A stretch of 64,000 bases of DNA from NCBI RefSeq assembly GCF_000383915.1, contig NZ_KB912942.1, forward strand, positions 1,186,506 to 1,250,505, written 5' to 3'. Positions within the stretch are counted from its first letter, which is position 1, and every line of letters starts with the position of its first letter. The DNA is from Amycolatopsis benzoatilytica AK 16/65 (GTDB taxonomy: Bacteria > Actinomycetota > Actinomycetes > Mycobacteriales > Pseudonocardiaceae). Under the pieces are notes generated by a model. The model saw only the letters and a program-made list of their open reading frames with translations, was not told where the DNA came from and made no database searches. A program made the position numbers and the translations under genes. Positions 35,747-53,335 of this stretch are shown in pieces.

Positions 35747-35760
35747 TGACTAGCGCAACG

Positions 35761-41220
<5,460 letters not shown>

Positions 41221-42042
41221 GGACAAAGCCTCCAAGCGAACCTGACTGCACTGACGCGCAGCAGGCGACGTCCGCTTGCCCGGAACGCCGCCTGTCTCCG
41301 TCGTACACACTGCTCTCTTACCGGCGGGTACACCAATGTCGCGGATGGCGCATGCCGGGCCTGCCGGATTGTAGGAACCCGCCAAAAAGCGCTCGTGTCA
41401 CGTCGTTCGGCGCGCGATTTCTCGCGAGGTATGCCACAAATCACGCCCGGTTGGCCAGGGGCGAGGGCAACTGGACCGGAAGACGTTTCCGGCGGGTTGA
41501 GCGGGGGTTACCGGATGTTCAGCGCCGGCCCGGCAGGTTCTCCTCGCGGTCCGTGAAGGGCCCCTTGAGGGAATCCAAGTCCCTCAAGGGGCCCTTCGCG
41601 GACAACTGGGCGGCGGCGGGCGTGCAGCGGGGCGGCCGAGCCAAGTGGGGAGCGGGGTGCCGGGCCAAGCGTGCACCGGGGCGGCTGTTGAGCGAGGCGA
41701 TCGGCCGAACTTCGCGCGTCGGTGGGTACCGATCGGTGGGACTTGGCGCGGATCCGTCGTTCAGCCTGCCCAGTGCGTCTCCCGGCGCGCTCCGCCGCGG
41801 TGAGTCTCCCCAGGTCGAGGTGCCCGCGGCGGCTCCGGAACGCGATCTTGGCCCATGCCCGGCCGGTTGCCCGTTCCTGCTCCGGCTGCTGCCCTTCTGT
41901 AAGCAAGTGAGACGTAGATCTCCACCCTTAGAGTGAAACATGCCCGGCCGGGCAGCTTACGCTCTCACGGCGCGTTACTTATTGAGACACATTCACTTCG
42001 GTCCGGACAGGTTCGCGACCGGGTAACGAAGGAGGCGCCGTA
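41221..42042. other. 822-bp intergenic region between divergent genes
   Basis: Holds the leader of the carboxylase gene (minus strand), repeat copy C at 41549-41603, and the promoter region of the SsgA-like gene. Frames seen here on the minus strand are translations of the repeat and of GC-rich spacer with no ribosome sites. Nothing else is recognised. Confidence 0.6.
41549..41603. repeat. Intergenic palindromic repeat, copy C
   Basis: Two 24-base arms with one mismatch (GTCCGTGAAGGGCCCCTTGA at 41549 onwards and its complement ending GGGCCCTTCGCGGAC at 41603), loop ATCCAAG. The cleanest full-length hairpin of the GGGCCC type. Located between divergent genes, so not a terminator in the ordinary sense. 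Confidence 0.8.
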
Positions 42043-42456
42043 GTGGGTACCGAGCCGCAGGTCGTCCGCGCCACGATCATTTTCGGGCTGCGCACGTTCG
42101 GGTCCGTCCCGCTGCCGGTGCGCGCCGATCTGGAATACGACCCGGTCGATCCGTTCGCGGTGTCCGTCGGCTACCACGCCGGCGGCAGTGTGGTGCGCTG
42201 GCTGTTCGGCCGCGACCTGCTCGGCGACGGACTGCTCGCCCCGGCAGGCGACGGCGACGTCCGGGTGCGGCCCGCCGCCGACGACAGCCGGGTGCTGGTC
42301 GAGCTGAACGCGCCGGACGGGTCCGCGGTGCTGGAGGCGCCGGCGAACGAGCTCGCCGACTTCCTCGACCGCACTTACGACGAGGTCCCGGTCGGCACCG
42401 AAGACAGCTGCTTCGACTTCGACGCGGAACTGGCGAAGCTCGCCCTTCGCGACTGA
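42043..42456 (+). CDS. SsgA-like sporulation/cell-division regulator (SALP)
   Basis: 137 residues from a GTG at 42043 with GGAGG eight bases upstream. VPLPVRADLEYDPVDPFAVS, VRWLFGRDLLGDGL, and the EAPANELADFLDRTYDEVPVG C-terminus are diagnostic for SsgA-like proteins. In sporulating actinomycetes they direct FtsZ placement (SsgA/SsgB) or wall maturation. Which paralogue this is cannot be decided here. Supports the mycelial actinobacterium assignment. Confidence 0.85.
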   Translation: MGTEPQVVRATIIFGLRTFGSVPLPVRADLEYDPVDPFAVSVGYHAGGSVVRWLFGRDLLGDGLLAPAGDGDVRVRPAADDSRVLVELNAPDGSAVLEAPANELADFLDRTYDEVPVGTEDSCFDFDAELAKLALRD

Positions 42457-42499
42457 ACCGGATCGCCTTCCCACCCGTGCCAAGGGGGAGGGAGGCATC

Positions 42500-43501
42500 G
42501 TGTTCTGGTTCGTAGTGCCCGGCGACATCGACGACCGCAGCGTGCCCAGCGGCGGCAACACCTACGACCGTCGCATGGCTGAGGAGCTGGCCGCCCGGCT
42601 GACCCCGGTCGACGGCAGCTGGCCGGATCCCGGCCCGGCCGCGCGGCAGCGGCTCGGCCAGGTGCTCGCCGAGATCCCCGACGGTTCGACGGTGCTGCTC
42701 GACGGTCTCGTCGCGTGCGGGGTGCCAGATGTCCTCGCGCCGCACGCCGCCCGGCTCGATATGGCGATTCTTGTCCACCTGCCGTTGGCCGACGAGACTG
42801 GCCTCGACCGACAGCGCGCGGCTGACCTTGGCGCTCGCGAGCGCAAGGCGCTCGACCTGGCTCGGCGCGTCATCGTCACCAGTCCAGCTGCCGCGCGCGC
42901 CCTCGAAGGCCGTGCCGCGCAGGCTGTCCCGCCCGGCACCGATCCCGCGCCGCCCGCGGCCGGGACGGACGGCAGGTCGCAGCTGATCTGCGTCGCCGCG
43001 GTGACTCCGCGCAAGGGACAAGACCTGCTGCTGACCGCACTGTCTCAAGTAGACGGTCTCGCCGTCGACTTCGTCGGCTCGCGCACCCGAAACCCGGCCT
43101 ACGCCAACGGCTTGCCGAGGCATCCGCGAGCCCGGTTCACCGGCCCGCTCTCCGGTGCTGCGCTCGAAGCCGCCTATCACCGCGCGGACCTGCTGGTTTT
43201 GCCGTCGCACGCGGAGACCTACGGCATGGTCGTCACCGAAGCGCTCGCGCGCGGGATCCCGGTGCTGGCGGCGGAGGTAGGCGGGATCCCGGACGCGCTT
43301 GGCCGCGCGCCCGACGGCGAGTTGCCGGGGCTGCTGGTCCCGCCTGCCGACGCGGCGGCGCTCGTGACAGCGCTGCGGTCCTGGCGCGACGACCCAGACC
43401 TGCGGCGCCGGCTACGGGTTGCTGCCGCCGCGCGAGCGCGCACACTGGAGACTTGGCCCGCCGCGGCTGCGCGGCTGGGCGGCATCTTGGGGGTGCGTTG
43501 A
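42500..43501 (+). CDS. GT4-like glycosyltransferase
   Basis: 333 residues from a GTG at 42500. N-terminus FVVPGDIDDRSVPSGGNTYD is the GT-B opening; the C-terminal half has VAAVTPRKGQDLLLTAL and HAETYGMVVTEALARGIPV with the two glutamates of the GT4 EX7E motif. Transfers a sugar from a nucleotide donor, acceptor unknown. Stop overlaps the start of the flippase-like gene (TTGATG), suggesting a joint function in lipid-linked glycoconjugates. Confidence 0.8.
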   Translation: MFWFVVPGDIDDRSVPSGGNTYDRRMAEELAARLTPVDGSWPDPGPAARQRLGQVLAEIPDGSTVLLDGLVACGVPDVLAPHAARLDMAILVHLPLADETGLDRQRAADLGARERKALDLARRVIVTSPAAARALEGRAAQAVPPGTDPAPPAAGTDGRSQLICVAAVTPRKGQDLLLTALSQVDGLAVDFVGSRTRNPAYANGLPRHPRARFTGPLSGAALEAAYHRADLLVLPSHAETYGMVVTEALARGIPVLAAEVGGIPDALGRAPDGELPGLLVPPADAAALVTALRSWRDDPDLRRRLRVAAAARARTLETWPAAAARLGGILGVR

Positions 43502-44592
43502 TGCGCTGGCTGCGTCTGCTGGCCGGGGCCGCGCTCATCGCGGCGCTGTGCTGGCGATTCGGCACTGACGCCTTCGTGGCCGGCCTGCGCGCCCTCGGTC
43601 CGGCTCCGATCTTCGTCGCGCTGACGATCGGGGCGGTGACGACGCTGGCGAGCGCGGCGCGGTGGCGCTTGGTCGCGGCCGGCCTCGGCCTGAGACTGCC
43701 GTTCCGCGAGGCGGTCGGCGACTACTACGGCGCGCAGTTCCTCAACGGAGTCCTGCCCGCGGGGGTGCTCGGCGACGTGCATCGAGCCGTGCAGCACGGT
43801 CGCCGGTCCGGTGACGTCGGGCGCGGCGTGCGCGCGGTCGTACTGGAACGCGTTGCCGGACAAGCGGTAGTGCTCGTCGCCGCACTGGCGGTGCTCGCTT
43901 TCCGGCCGGAACTGCTGCCGCGCCAAGTGGTGCTCTGCCTCGGGCTGGTCGCGGTCGCCGCGGTGGCCGTGGCGTCGGTGATGCGGCGGCGGTTGCGGCA
44001 GGTGTGGGCGGCGGACATTCGCTCCGGGCTGCTCGCCGCCTGGCCCGGCGTCGCCGGCTGGTCACTGTTCGCGGTGGCGGGGCATCTGACGCTGTTCGTG
44101 GTCGCCGCGCGGGCAGCGGGCGCGAGCGCACCGCTGAGCGTCCTGCTGCCGCTGCTGGTGCTCGCGTTGCTGGCGATGGGGCTGCCGCTGAATGTCGGCG
44201 GGTTCGGCCCGCGGGAGGGCGCGGCGGCGGTCTCCTTCGCGGCTGCCGGGCTGGGTGCGGAGCTGGGCGTGACGGTCTCGGTCGGCTACGGCGCGCTCGC
44301 CCTCGTGTCCACCTTGCCTGGTGGGGCGGTGCTGCTGCTGCGCCGGATGATCCCACGGCGAGAGGTGCCCAGCGGGCAGGTATCGTCCGGCTGGTGGCGA
44401 GGGATTTTCGAACAAAGTGGCGGCGATTCTCCGCGCTCCTTGTCCTTCCCGCGCTGGCCGCGTCGGCGTGCGCGGCTTCGGACGCCACCGGTGCCGGCGA
44501 CGTCGTCCACACCGCCGCTGGCTCCGTGCGCGGCATCGTCAGCGCTGGGCACCGGCTCTTCCAAGGCATCCCGTACGCCGCCCCGCCAGTAG
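43501..44592 (+). CDS. Flippase-like / LPG synthase TM-region protein (UPF0104)
   Basis: 363 residues from the ATG at 43501, immediately after the glycosyltransferase. Seven to eight hydrophobic segments; GDYYGAQFLNGVLPAGVLGD and GLPLNVGGFGPREGAAAVSF are the conserved UPF0104 motifs (lysyl-phosphatidylglycerol synthase transmembrane family). The last ~66 residues (Pro/Arg/Ser-rich) overlap the esterase gene in another frame and do not look like membrane or family sequence. Probably part of glycolipid handling with its neighbour. Confidence 0.75.
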   Translation: MRWLRLLAGAALIAALCWRFGTDAFVAGLRALGPAPIFVALTIGAVTTLASAARWRLVAAGLGLRLPFREAVGDYYGAQFLNGVLPAGVLGDVHRAVQHGRRSGDVGRGVRAVVLERVAGQAVVLVAALAVLAFRPELLPRQVVLCLGLVAVAAVAVASVMRRRLRQVWAADIRSGLLAAWPGVAGWSLFAVAGHLTLFVVAARAAGASAPLSVLLPLLVLALLAMGLPLNVGGFGPREGAAAVSFAAAGLGAELGVTVSVGYGALALVSTLPGGAVLLLRRMIPRREVPSGQVSSGWWRGIFEQSGGDSPRSLSFPRWPRRRARLRTPPVPATSSTPPLAPCAASSALGTGSSKASRTPPRQ

Positions 44593-45872
44593 GCGAGCTG
44601 CGCTGGCAGCCGCCGGCCCCGGCTCAGCCGTGGACCGGGGAGCGTGACGCCACCCGGCCTGGGCCACATTGCCCGCAGGCGCTCGCGGACGCGTTGACCA
44701 GCGAAGACTGCCTCTATCTGAACGTTTGGACCCCGCCGGCCGGCGCCGTGAAGCGACCGGTGCTGGTGTGGCTGCACGGCGGCGCGTTCCTCACCGGCGG
44801 CGGCGACCGGTACCAGGCCGCCCGGCTCGTCGGCCACGGCGACGCGGTGGTGGTCACGCTCAACTACCGGCTCGGCGCGCTTGGCTTCCTCGCCGACCCG
44901 GCGCTGGGCCGCGAGCCCGGCAACTACGGCTTCCTGGACCAGCAGCAGGCGTTGCGCTGGGTGCGGGACAACATCGCCTCGTTCGGCGGCGACCCGGGCC
45001 AGGTGACCGTCGCGGGCGAGTCCGCGGGCGGGATTTCGGTGTGCGACCACCTGGTCGCGCCGGGTTCGCGGGGCCTGTTCCGGGCCGCGATCATCCAAAG
45101 TGGACCTTGCCAGGCGCAGACCACGTTGCCGGACGCGGAACGCAAGAGCGTCGCGTACTCGGCCGCGCAGGGCTGCACTGATCGGTCGACGGCCGCCGCG
45201 TGCCTGCGGGCGCTGCCGGTCGCGAAGCTGCTGACCGGACCTTCTTATGTGTCGGTGGCGGGCGTCGACCTGCCCGGTCCGGCGCTGGGCGGCTCGGTGC
45301 TGCCGGCCAAGACGGCCGCGGTCCCGGTACCGGTCCTTATCGGCACGACGCACGACGAGTTCACGTACTTCCTGGCGGAACAAGCGGCGACCGGATTTGT
45401 CGTCGACCAGCACAGTTATCCGCAGGCGCTCGCCCGGGTCTTCCCGGATCCGGCGGCCGTGGCCCGTGCGTATCCGCTGGATTCGTTTCACGGCAACGCT
45501 TCCCTCGCCTACGCGGCGGCCGTCACGGACTGGGCGTTCGCCTGCCCGGCCGCGCGGCTCGCCGGTTCGCTGCCCGCGGCGTCGACCTACGAGTTCGACG
45601 ACCCGACGTCGCCGGCCGCCGCCCCGCGCTCGCCGTTCCCGCTCGGCGCGACACACGCGTCCGAACTGCCGTACCTGTTCGAGCTGGGCGATCGGCCACC
45701 CGCGCTGACGCCCGCGCAGCAGCGTCTCGCGGACCGGATGGCGGGCGACTGGATGTCGTTCGTCCGAGGCCGCCCGGCCGGCTCGGCGATCGCCTATCGG
45801 GCGGACGGCGCGCGGCCGCTGACCGGTTTCGCGGAGGATCATCGTTGCGGTTTCTGGGCTTCTCTACGCTGA
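44394..45872 (+). CDS. Lipoprotein carboxylesterase (type B)
   Basis: 492 residues from a GTG at 44394. N-terminus (KWRRFSALLVLPALAASAC) is a signal with lipobox, lipidated Cys26. Oxyanion segment PVLVWLHGGAFLTGGG, nucleophile elbow GESAGG (Ser210) and HDEFTYFLAEQAATG region are typical of the carboxylesterase/acetylcholinesterase family. Hydrolyses esters outside the cell membrane. It overlaps the flippase-like gene by 199 bases; the GTG start has a weak ribosome site, so it may be translated by coupling. Confidence 0.8.
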   Translation: MARDFRTKWRRFSALLVLPALAASACAASDATGAGDVVHTAAGSVRGIVSAGHRLFQGIPYAAPPVGELRWQPPAPAQPWTGERDATRPGPHCPQALADALTSEDCLYLNVWTPPAGAVKRPVLVWLHGGAFLTGGGDRYQAARLVGHGDAVVVTLNYRLGALGFLADPALGREPGNYGFLDQQQALRWVRDNIASFGGDPGQVTVAGESAGGISVCDHLVAPGSRGLFRAAIIQSGPCQAQTTLPDAERKSVAYSAAQGCTDRSTAAACLRALPVAKLLTGPSYVSVAGVDLPGPALGGSVLPAKTAAVPVPVLIGTTHDEFTYFLAEQAATGFVVDQHSYPQALARVFPDPAAVARAYPLDSFHGNASLAYAAAVTDWAFACPAARLAGSLPAASTYEFDDPTSPAAAPRSPFPLGATHASELPYLFELGDRPPALTPAQQRLADRMAGDWMSFVRGRPAGSAIAYRADGARPLTGFAEDHRCGFWASLR

Positions 45873-45876
45873 CCGG

Positions 45877-46479
45877 ATGACCGTTCGCGCCGAAGACCTC
45901 GACGACGCTCTCGCCTGCGTGTCCGCCGCTCTCGAACCCGTCGTCGGCGGCGACTGGACGCGCCCGGCCGGAGACCTGGACTGGGACTGCCGCTACACCG
46001 CCGAACACCTCGGCGACACGCTCTTGTCCTATGCCGCGCAGGTGGCGAGCCGCCCCGCCGACCACTATGTGCGCTTCCTGGCGAAGGCGGACGCCGACGC
46101 CTCCGCCGGAGAACTGCTGGAGTTCGTCTTGACGGCCGGCCGGTTGCTGGCCCTGGCGGTCGGCGCCGGCCAGCCGGACGAACGCGCGTATCACCCGACC
46201 GGGCGGTCCGATCCCGCTGGCTTCGCGGCCATGGGGTGCGTGGAACTGCTGCTGCACGGCGACGACATCGCGCGTGGTCTCGGCACCGGAATCGACGCGC
46301 CGCGCGAGCTCTGCGCCCGCGTCGTCGAGCGGCTTTTCCCGGAACAGGAACCGATTCCCGACGGGTGGGACGCGCTGCGCTGGTGCGCGGGCCGGATCGA
46401 ACTGCCCGGCCGGCCGCGGCGGACCGGCTGGAAATGGCAGGGCAGCCCGGAATCGGACCGAGTGGCGCCGCCGGCGTGA
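45877..46479 (+). CDS. Mycothiol-dependent maleylpyruvate isomerase-like / DinB protein
   Basis: 200 residues from the ATG at 45877, five bases after the esterase stop. LDWDCRYTAEHLGDTLLSYA with its helix-borne His, the central YVRFLAKADADASAGELLEF and AAMGCVELLLHGDDIARGLG (HGDD motif) match the mycothiol maleylpyruvate isomerase/DinB-like family. Metal and mycothiol dependence is inferred from the family. Substrate unknown. Confidence 0.75.
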   Translation: MTVRAEDLDDALACVSAALEPVVGGDWTRPAGDLDWDCRYTAEHLGDTLLSYAAQVASRPADHYVRFLAKADADASAGELLEFVLTAGRLLALAVGAGQPDERAYHPTGRSDPAGFAAMGCVELLLHGDDIARGLGTGIDAPRELCARVVERLFPEQEPIPDGWDALRWCAGRIELPGRPRRTGWKWQGSPESDRVAPPA

Positions 46480-46568
46480 CCGGTGCCACCGGTGCGCTCG
46501 ACCGGCGGCGTCTCGCAGAGTGAACGCGGTGTCGGCGCCTAGGTCACTTCCGGTAGTCTTGTTCCTCA

Positions 46569-46638
46569 GGTCGAGAGGCGCTGCAACGGACCGGTGGTCC
46601 GCCACGCTCGGCCGGTACCACCATTCCCAAGGGCGCCT
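46569..46638 (+). ncRNA. S-adenosylhomocysteine (SAH) riboswitch in front of metH
   Basis: The core AGGCGCTGCAACGG, CCACGCTCGG and AAGGGCGCC matches the SAH riboswitch consensus. Helices: P1 GGTCGAG (46569-46575) with CTCGGCC (46607-46613); hairpin GGACC/GGTCC (46588-46600); pseudoknot AGGCGC (46576-46581) with GCGCCT (46633-46638). The metH ribosome site GGAGG lies at about 46,653. SAH riboswitches turn genes on when SAH builds up, fitting a methionine-cycle gene. Confidence 0.8.
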
Positions 46639-46662
46639 CCGTGGACTCATGCGGAGGTGGCG

Positions 46663-50268
<3,606 letters not shown>

Positions 50269-50355
50269 AGCCGGCGTGCTTGAGCGCGCGGGCCGGGCGG
50301 CTGACTGGAGCTGGGTCGGCTTGGCTCGCGGCTCGCGCGCCGTCCGGTATCGCGG

Positions 50356-50769
50356 TCAGGAGAGCAGGTCAGCCAGCCGAAGGGTGTCCGCCAGGTAGCG
50401 GTCGTACGGGAAATCCGCGTTCCGCAACGCTGTGCGCAGCTCGTCCTGCAGCGGTTTCCCGCTCTCGCGGAACGCGGCGAGACCGGCCTCGGTCAGCGTG
50501 ACCAGGCGGCGGCGGGCGTGGTCGGGGTCCTGCCGGATTTCGACCAGGCCGGCCGCTTCGAGCGGGCGCAGCGCGCGGCTGACCGCCGGGTCGGAGACGG
50601 CCATCGCCTGTGCCAGCTGGTGCTGGGTCGCCGGCTGGATGTCCTCCACCGCGCCGAGCAGGCGGATCTGGCTGTAGGTCAGCCCGCCGGTGCCTTCGGT
50701 GCGCTGCCGTGCCGCGTCGCCCAGCAGGGACACCACCCGGTGCAGCGCATCGCCAAGTCCTTCGTCCAC
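50356..50769 (-). CDS. MarR-family regulator
   Basis: 137 residues from a GTG at 50769. Winged-helix core: THQLAQAMAVSDPAVSRALR and the wing EIRQDPDHARRRLVTLTE. Divergent from the glutamate-synthase-like gene with a 26-base imperfect palindrome in the 95-base gap, so it probably represses itself and that neighbour. Confidence 0.85.
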   Translation of the reverse strand: MDEGLGDALHRVVSLLGDAARQRTEGTGGLTYSQIRLLGAVEDIQPATQHQLAQAMAVSDPAVSRALRPLEAAGLVEIRQDPDHARRRLVTLTEAGLAAFRESGKPLQDELRTALRNADFPYDRYLADTLRLADLLS

Positions 50770-50790
50770 GGGGCGACGATATCAGAATTC

Positions 50791-50816
50791 TTGCATAGTT
50801 AATATTAACGGCGCAA
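50791..50816. promoter_or_regulatory. 26-base imperfect palindrome, probable MarR operator
   Basis: Centre GTTAATATTAAC (50798-50809, perfect 12-base palindrome) framed by TTGC (50791) and GCAA (50816) at mirror positions. AT-rich centre in an otherwise GC-rich genome, between divergent regulator and enzyme genes: the classic MarR operator setting. Confidence 0.7.
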
Positions 50817-50864
50817 TAACTCGGCGGACCTGCGAGGGCGGGGCGCGGGGATTAGCTTCTACGC

Positions 50865-52466
50865 GTGGCAAGACTCAGTGTGGTCCGGTTCGGAATGGTG
50901 GCGGGGCTGGTCGCGATCGCGGCCGCGGCCGTGCTGCTCAGCAACACGCTCTCTCCGTGGTGGTGGTTCCTCGCGGGGCCGTTCGCGCTGTTCGCGGCGA
51001 CCGGGGTCTACGACCTGGCGCAGCGAAAGCATTCGGTGCTGCGGAACTACCCGGTGCTCGGGCACGCGCGTTTCCTGCTCGAGAGCGTGCGGCCGGAGAT
51101 GCAGCAGTACTTCGTGGAGCGGAACTTCGACGGCCGGCCCTACGATCGCAGCGTCCGGTCCATTGTGTACGAGCGCGCGAAGGGCACCGCGGCCGAGGAG
51201 CCGTTCGGGACAGAACGGGACATGTACGCGGAAGGCTACGAGTTCCTCGTCCCGTCGCTCGCGCCGGTGCCGGTGCCGAAGTCGCCGCCGCGAGTGCGGG
51301 TCGGCGGGCCGGACTGCGCGCGCCAGTACGACATGGCGTTGCTGAACGTGTCCGCGATGAGCTTCGGATCGTTGTCCAGCAATGCAATCCTCGCGCTGAA
51401 CCAGGGGGCCGCCCGGGGCGGCTTCGCGCACGACACCGGCGAAGGCGGCCTGTCCGAGTACCACCTGCGCGGCGGTGGCGACCTGATCTGGGAGATCGGC
51501 ACCGGGTACTTCGGCTGCCGGACCGCTGACGGCGGCTTCGATCCCGGCGAGTTCGCCGACAAAGCCGCCCACGACGCGGTGAAATGCGTTTCGCTGAAGC
51601 TGTCCCAGGGCGCGAAGCCCGGGATGGGCGGGGTGCTGCCGGGGAGCAAAGTGAACGCGGAAATCGCCCGGGTACGCGAAGTGCCGGTAGGACAGACCGT
51701 GGTTTCCCCGCCGTACCACCGGGTTTTCTCGACGCCGCGCGAGCTGGTGCGGTTTGTCGCGAAGATGCGAGAACTGTCCGGCGGCAAGCCGACCGGGTTC
51801 AAGCTGTGCGTCGGGTCGCGGGTGCAGTTCCTGTCGGTGTGCAAGGCGATGCTGGCCGAGGAAGTGACGCCGGACTTCATCGTCGTGGACGGCGCCGAGG
51901 GCGGCACCGGCGCGGCGCCGCTGGAGTTCGCGGACCATCTGGGCACGCCGCTCACCGAGGGCCTGCACACTGTCCACAACGCACTCGTCGGCGCCGGGCT
52001 GCGGGACCGGATCCGGATCGGTGCGAGCGGGAAGGTGGCCACCGGCGCGGATCTGGTGAAGCGGCTGATCCAGGGCGCGGACTACACGAACGCGGCGCGG
52101 GCGATGATGTTCGCGGTCGGGTGCATCCAGTCGCAGCGGTGCCATACGAACAAGTGCCCGGTCGGCGTGGCGACGCAGGATCCGCGACGGGGCCGGGCGC
52201 TGGACGTCGCCGACAAGACCGAACGCGTCCGGCGCTATCAGCAGGAGACGGTCGCGAGCGCGATGCGGATCATGGCGGCGATGGGGGTGTCCGACCCGGC
52301 GCGGCTGTCTCCGGAGCAGTTGCGGCGGCGGGTGGATGTGCGGACGGTGCTGTCGTATGCGGAGTGGTACGACGACTGGCTGGCCCCACGGGAGCTGCTG
52401 GCGGACCCACCGGCCGGATGGGCGGCCGACTGGGCGGCGGCGGACCCGGACCGGTTCGCGGGGTGA
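50865..52466 (+). CDS. FMN-binding glutamate synthase-family protein
   Basis: 533 residues from a GTG at 50865. A hydrophobic N-terminal span pair (VVRFGMVAGLVAIAAAAVLL; WWWFLAGPFALFAATGV) precedes the GltB-like FMN barrel: NVSAMSFGSLSSNAILALN, HDTGEGGLSEYHL, DFIVVDGAEGGTGAAPLE, ASGKVATGADLVKRL and the Cys cluster SQRCHTNKCPVGVATQ for an Fe-S centre. Stand-alone, membrane-anchored members have poorly defined reactions; a GltB glutamine domain is absent. Divergent from MarR. Confidence 0.82.
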   Translation: MARLSVVRFGMVAGLVAIAAAAVLLSNTLSPWWWFLAGPFALFAATGVYDLAQRKHSVLRNYPVLGHARFLLESVRPEMQQYFVERNFDGRPYDRSVRSIVYERAKGTAAEEPFGTERDMYAEGYEFLVPSLAPVPVPKSPPRVRVGGPDCARQYDMALLNVSAMSFGSLSSNAILALNQGAARGGFAHDTGEGGLSEYHLRGGGDLIWEIGTGYFGCRTADGGFDPGEFADKAAHDAVKCVSLKLSQGAKPGMGGVLPGSKVNAEIARVREVPVGQTVVSPPYHRVFSTPRELVRFVAKMRELSGGKPTGFKLCVGSRVQFLSVCKAMLAEEVTPDFIVVDGAEGGTGAAPLEFADHLGTPLTEGLHTVHNALVGAGLRDRIRIGASGKVATGADLVKRLIQGADYTNAARAMMFAVGCIQSQRCHTNKCPVGVATQDPRRGRALDVADKTERVRRYQQETVASAMRIMAAMGVSDPARLSPEQLRRRVDVRTVLSYAEWYDDWLAPRELLADPPAGWAADWAAADPDRFAG

Positions 52467-52959
52467 ACCGGTCCGGGCCGGCCGTCGGTGACGCGGCGAT
52501 CGGGCACCAGTCGTCGTGGCGCGGCGCTTCCGGCCCGCCCGGCTAGAGACACACGACCGCCCGGTGTCGTGCCGGAAAAAGTCCGTGAGGGGCCCCTTGA
52601 GGGACTCCAAGTCCGTGAGGGGCCCCTTGAGAGACTCCAAGTCCGTGATGGGCCCCTTGAGGGACTCCGCTCCGGGTTGGTGGAGGGGTCGTTGAGGGAA
52701 TCCGCCCCGACTCCGTGAAAGGCCCCTTGCCGGAATTCAAGTCCGTGGAGGGGCCCTTCACGACACCGCCGCCAGGGCGCTTCCGGATCTGCGGCGCGGC
52801 GGGACCGCTGGCTCCCGATCCGCGGTCGCGCGACGGCCCGCCGCTCCGCTGCCCGAGTGGGCGATCCGCCGTCGCCGCGCCAGCGTCCGGCCGGGTCGGG
52901 CCTGGTCCACCCGGCTGAGCACTGGCGATCCGGGCTCTGATCGGGCACGATCGGCAATC
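52467..52959. other. 493-bp region without a gene, mostly 30-bp repeats
   Basis: Bases 52581-52770 are an array of the 30-bp intergenic repeat; the remainder is GC-rich spacer with the leader of the STAS gene at the right end. No credible frame with a ribosome site. Minus-strand frames are repeat translations. Confidence 0.6.
52581..52770. repeat. 30-bp tandem intergenic repeat array, copy D
   Basis: Three nearly identical head-to-tail 30-base units (GTCCGTGAGGGGCCCCTTGA...) start at 52581, 52611 and 52641; degenerate units follow at about 52671 and 52711 (TTGCCGGAATTCAA variant), ending with a unit that runs into CCCTTCACGAC at 52752-52765. Six units in total. Located after the glutamate-synthase-like gene. 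Confidence 0.8.
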
Positions 52960-53334
52960 GTGGCTTCCGGGTACCGGCAGGACGCGGGCGATCTCGAGGT
53001 TTCCGTGCGCTGGCGCGGGCACGCCGCGGTCGTGACCGTCGGCGGCGAAATCGACCTGGTCACCGCGCCGGAACTCGGCGAGGTGGTCGGCGGCGTGCTC
53101 GAACGCGGGCCTGGCGTGCTGGTCGTGGACCTGCGTGCGGTCGATTTCCTGAGCTCCTCCGGCCTGCAAGTGCTGGCAGGCGCGCACCGGCAGCTGGACG
53201 CGGGCGCGCTGCGGGTCGTCAGCACGTCGACGATCACGTCGCGCCCGTTCACGACCACCGGGCTGGACGAATGGATCGGCCTGTTCCCGACGGTCGACCA
53301 CGCGCTCGCCGGCGTCTCCGGCACCGGCGGTTGA
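52960..53334 (+). CDS. Anti-sigma factor antagonist (STAS domain)
   Basis: 124 residues from a GTG at 52960. AAVVTVGGEIDLVTAPELGE, VLVVDLRAVDFLSSSGLQVL and RVVSTSTITSRPF form a STAS domain; the phosphorylatable serine is among Ser65-67. Overlaps or nearly abuts the kinase gene (2 bases). The pair is of the RsbV/RsbW type and controls an unidentified sigma factor not encoded here. Confidence 0.85.
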   Translation: MASGYRQDAGDLEVSVRWRGHAAVVTVGGEIDLVTAPELGEVVGGVLERGPGVLVVDLRAVDFLSSSGLQVLAGAHRQLDAGALRVVSTSTITSRPFTTTGLDEWIGLFPTVDHALAGVSGTGG

Positions 53335-53335
53335 G

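Noticed and set aside
41508..41941. Minus-strand frames of 130-140 codons before the SsgA-like gene
   Set aside because: They are mainly translation of repeat C and spacer, without ribosome sites.
46569..46638. Cobalamin riboswitch before metH
   Set aside because: Too short and lacks the B12 box; structure fits the SAH class instead.
52581..52770. CRISPR-like tandem repeats
   Set aside because: Units are directly adjacent with no spacers, and the same module occurs as single hairpins elsewhere; no cas genes.
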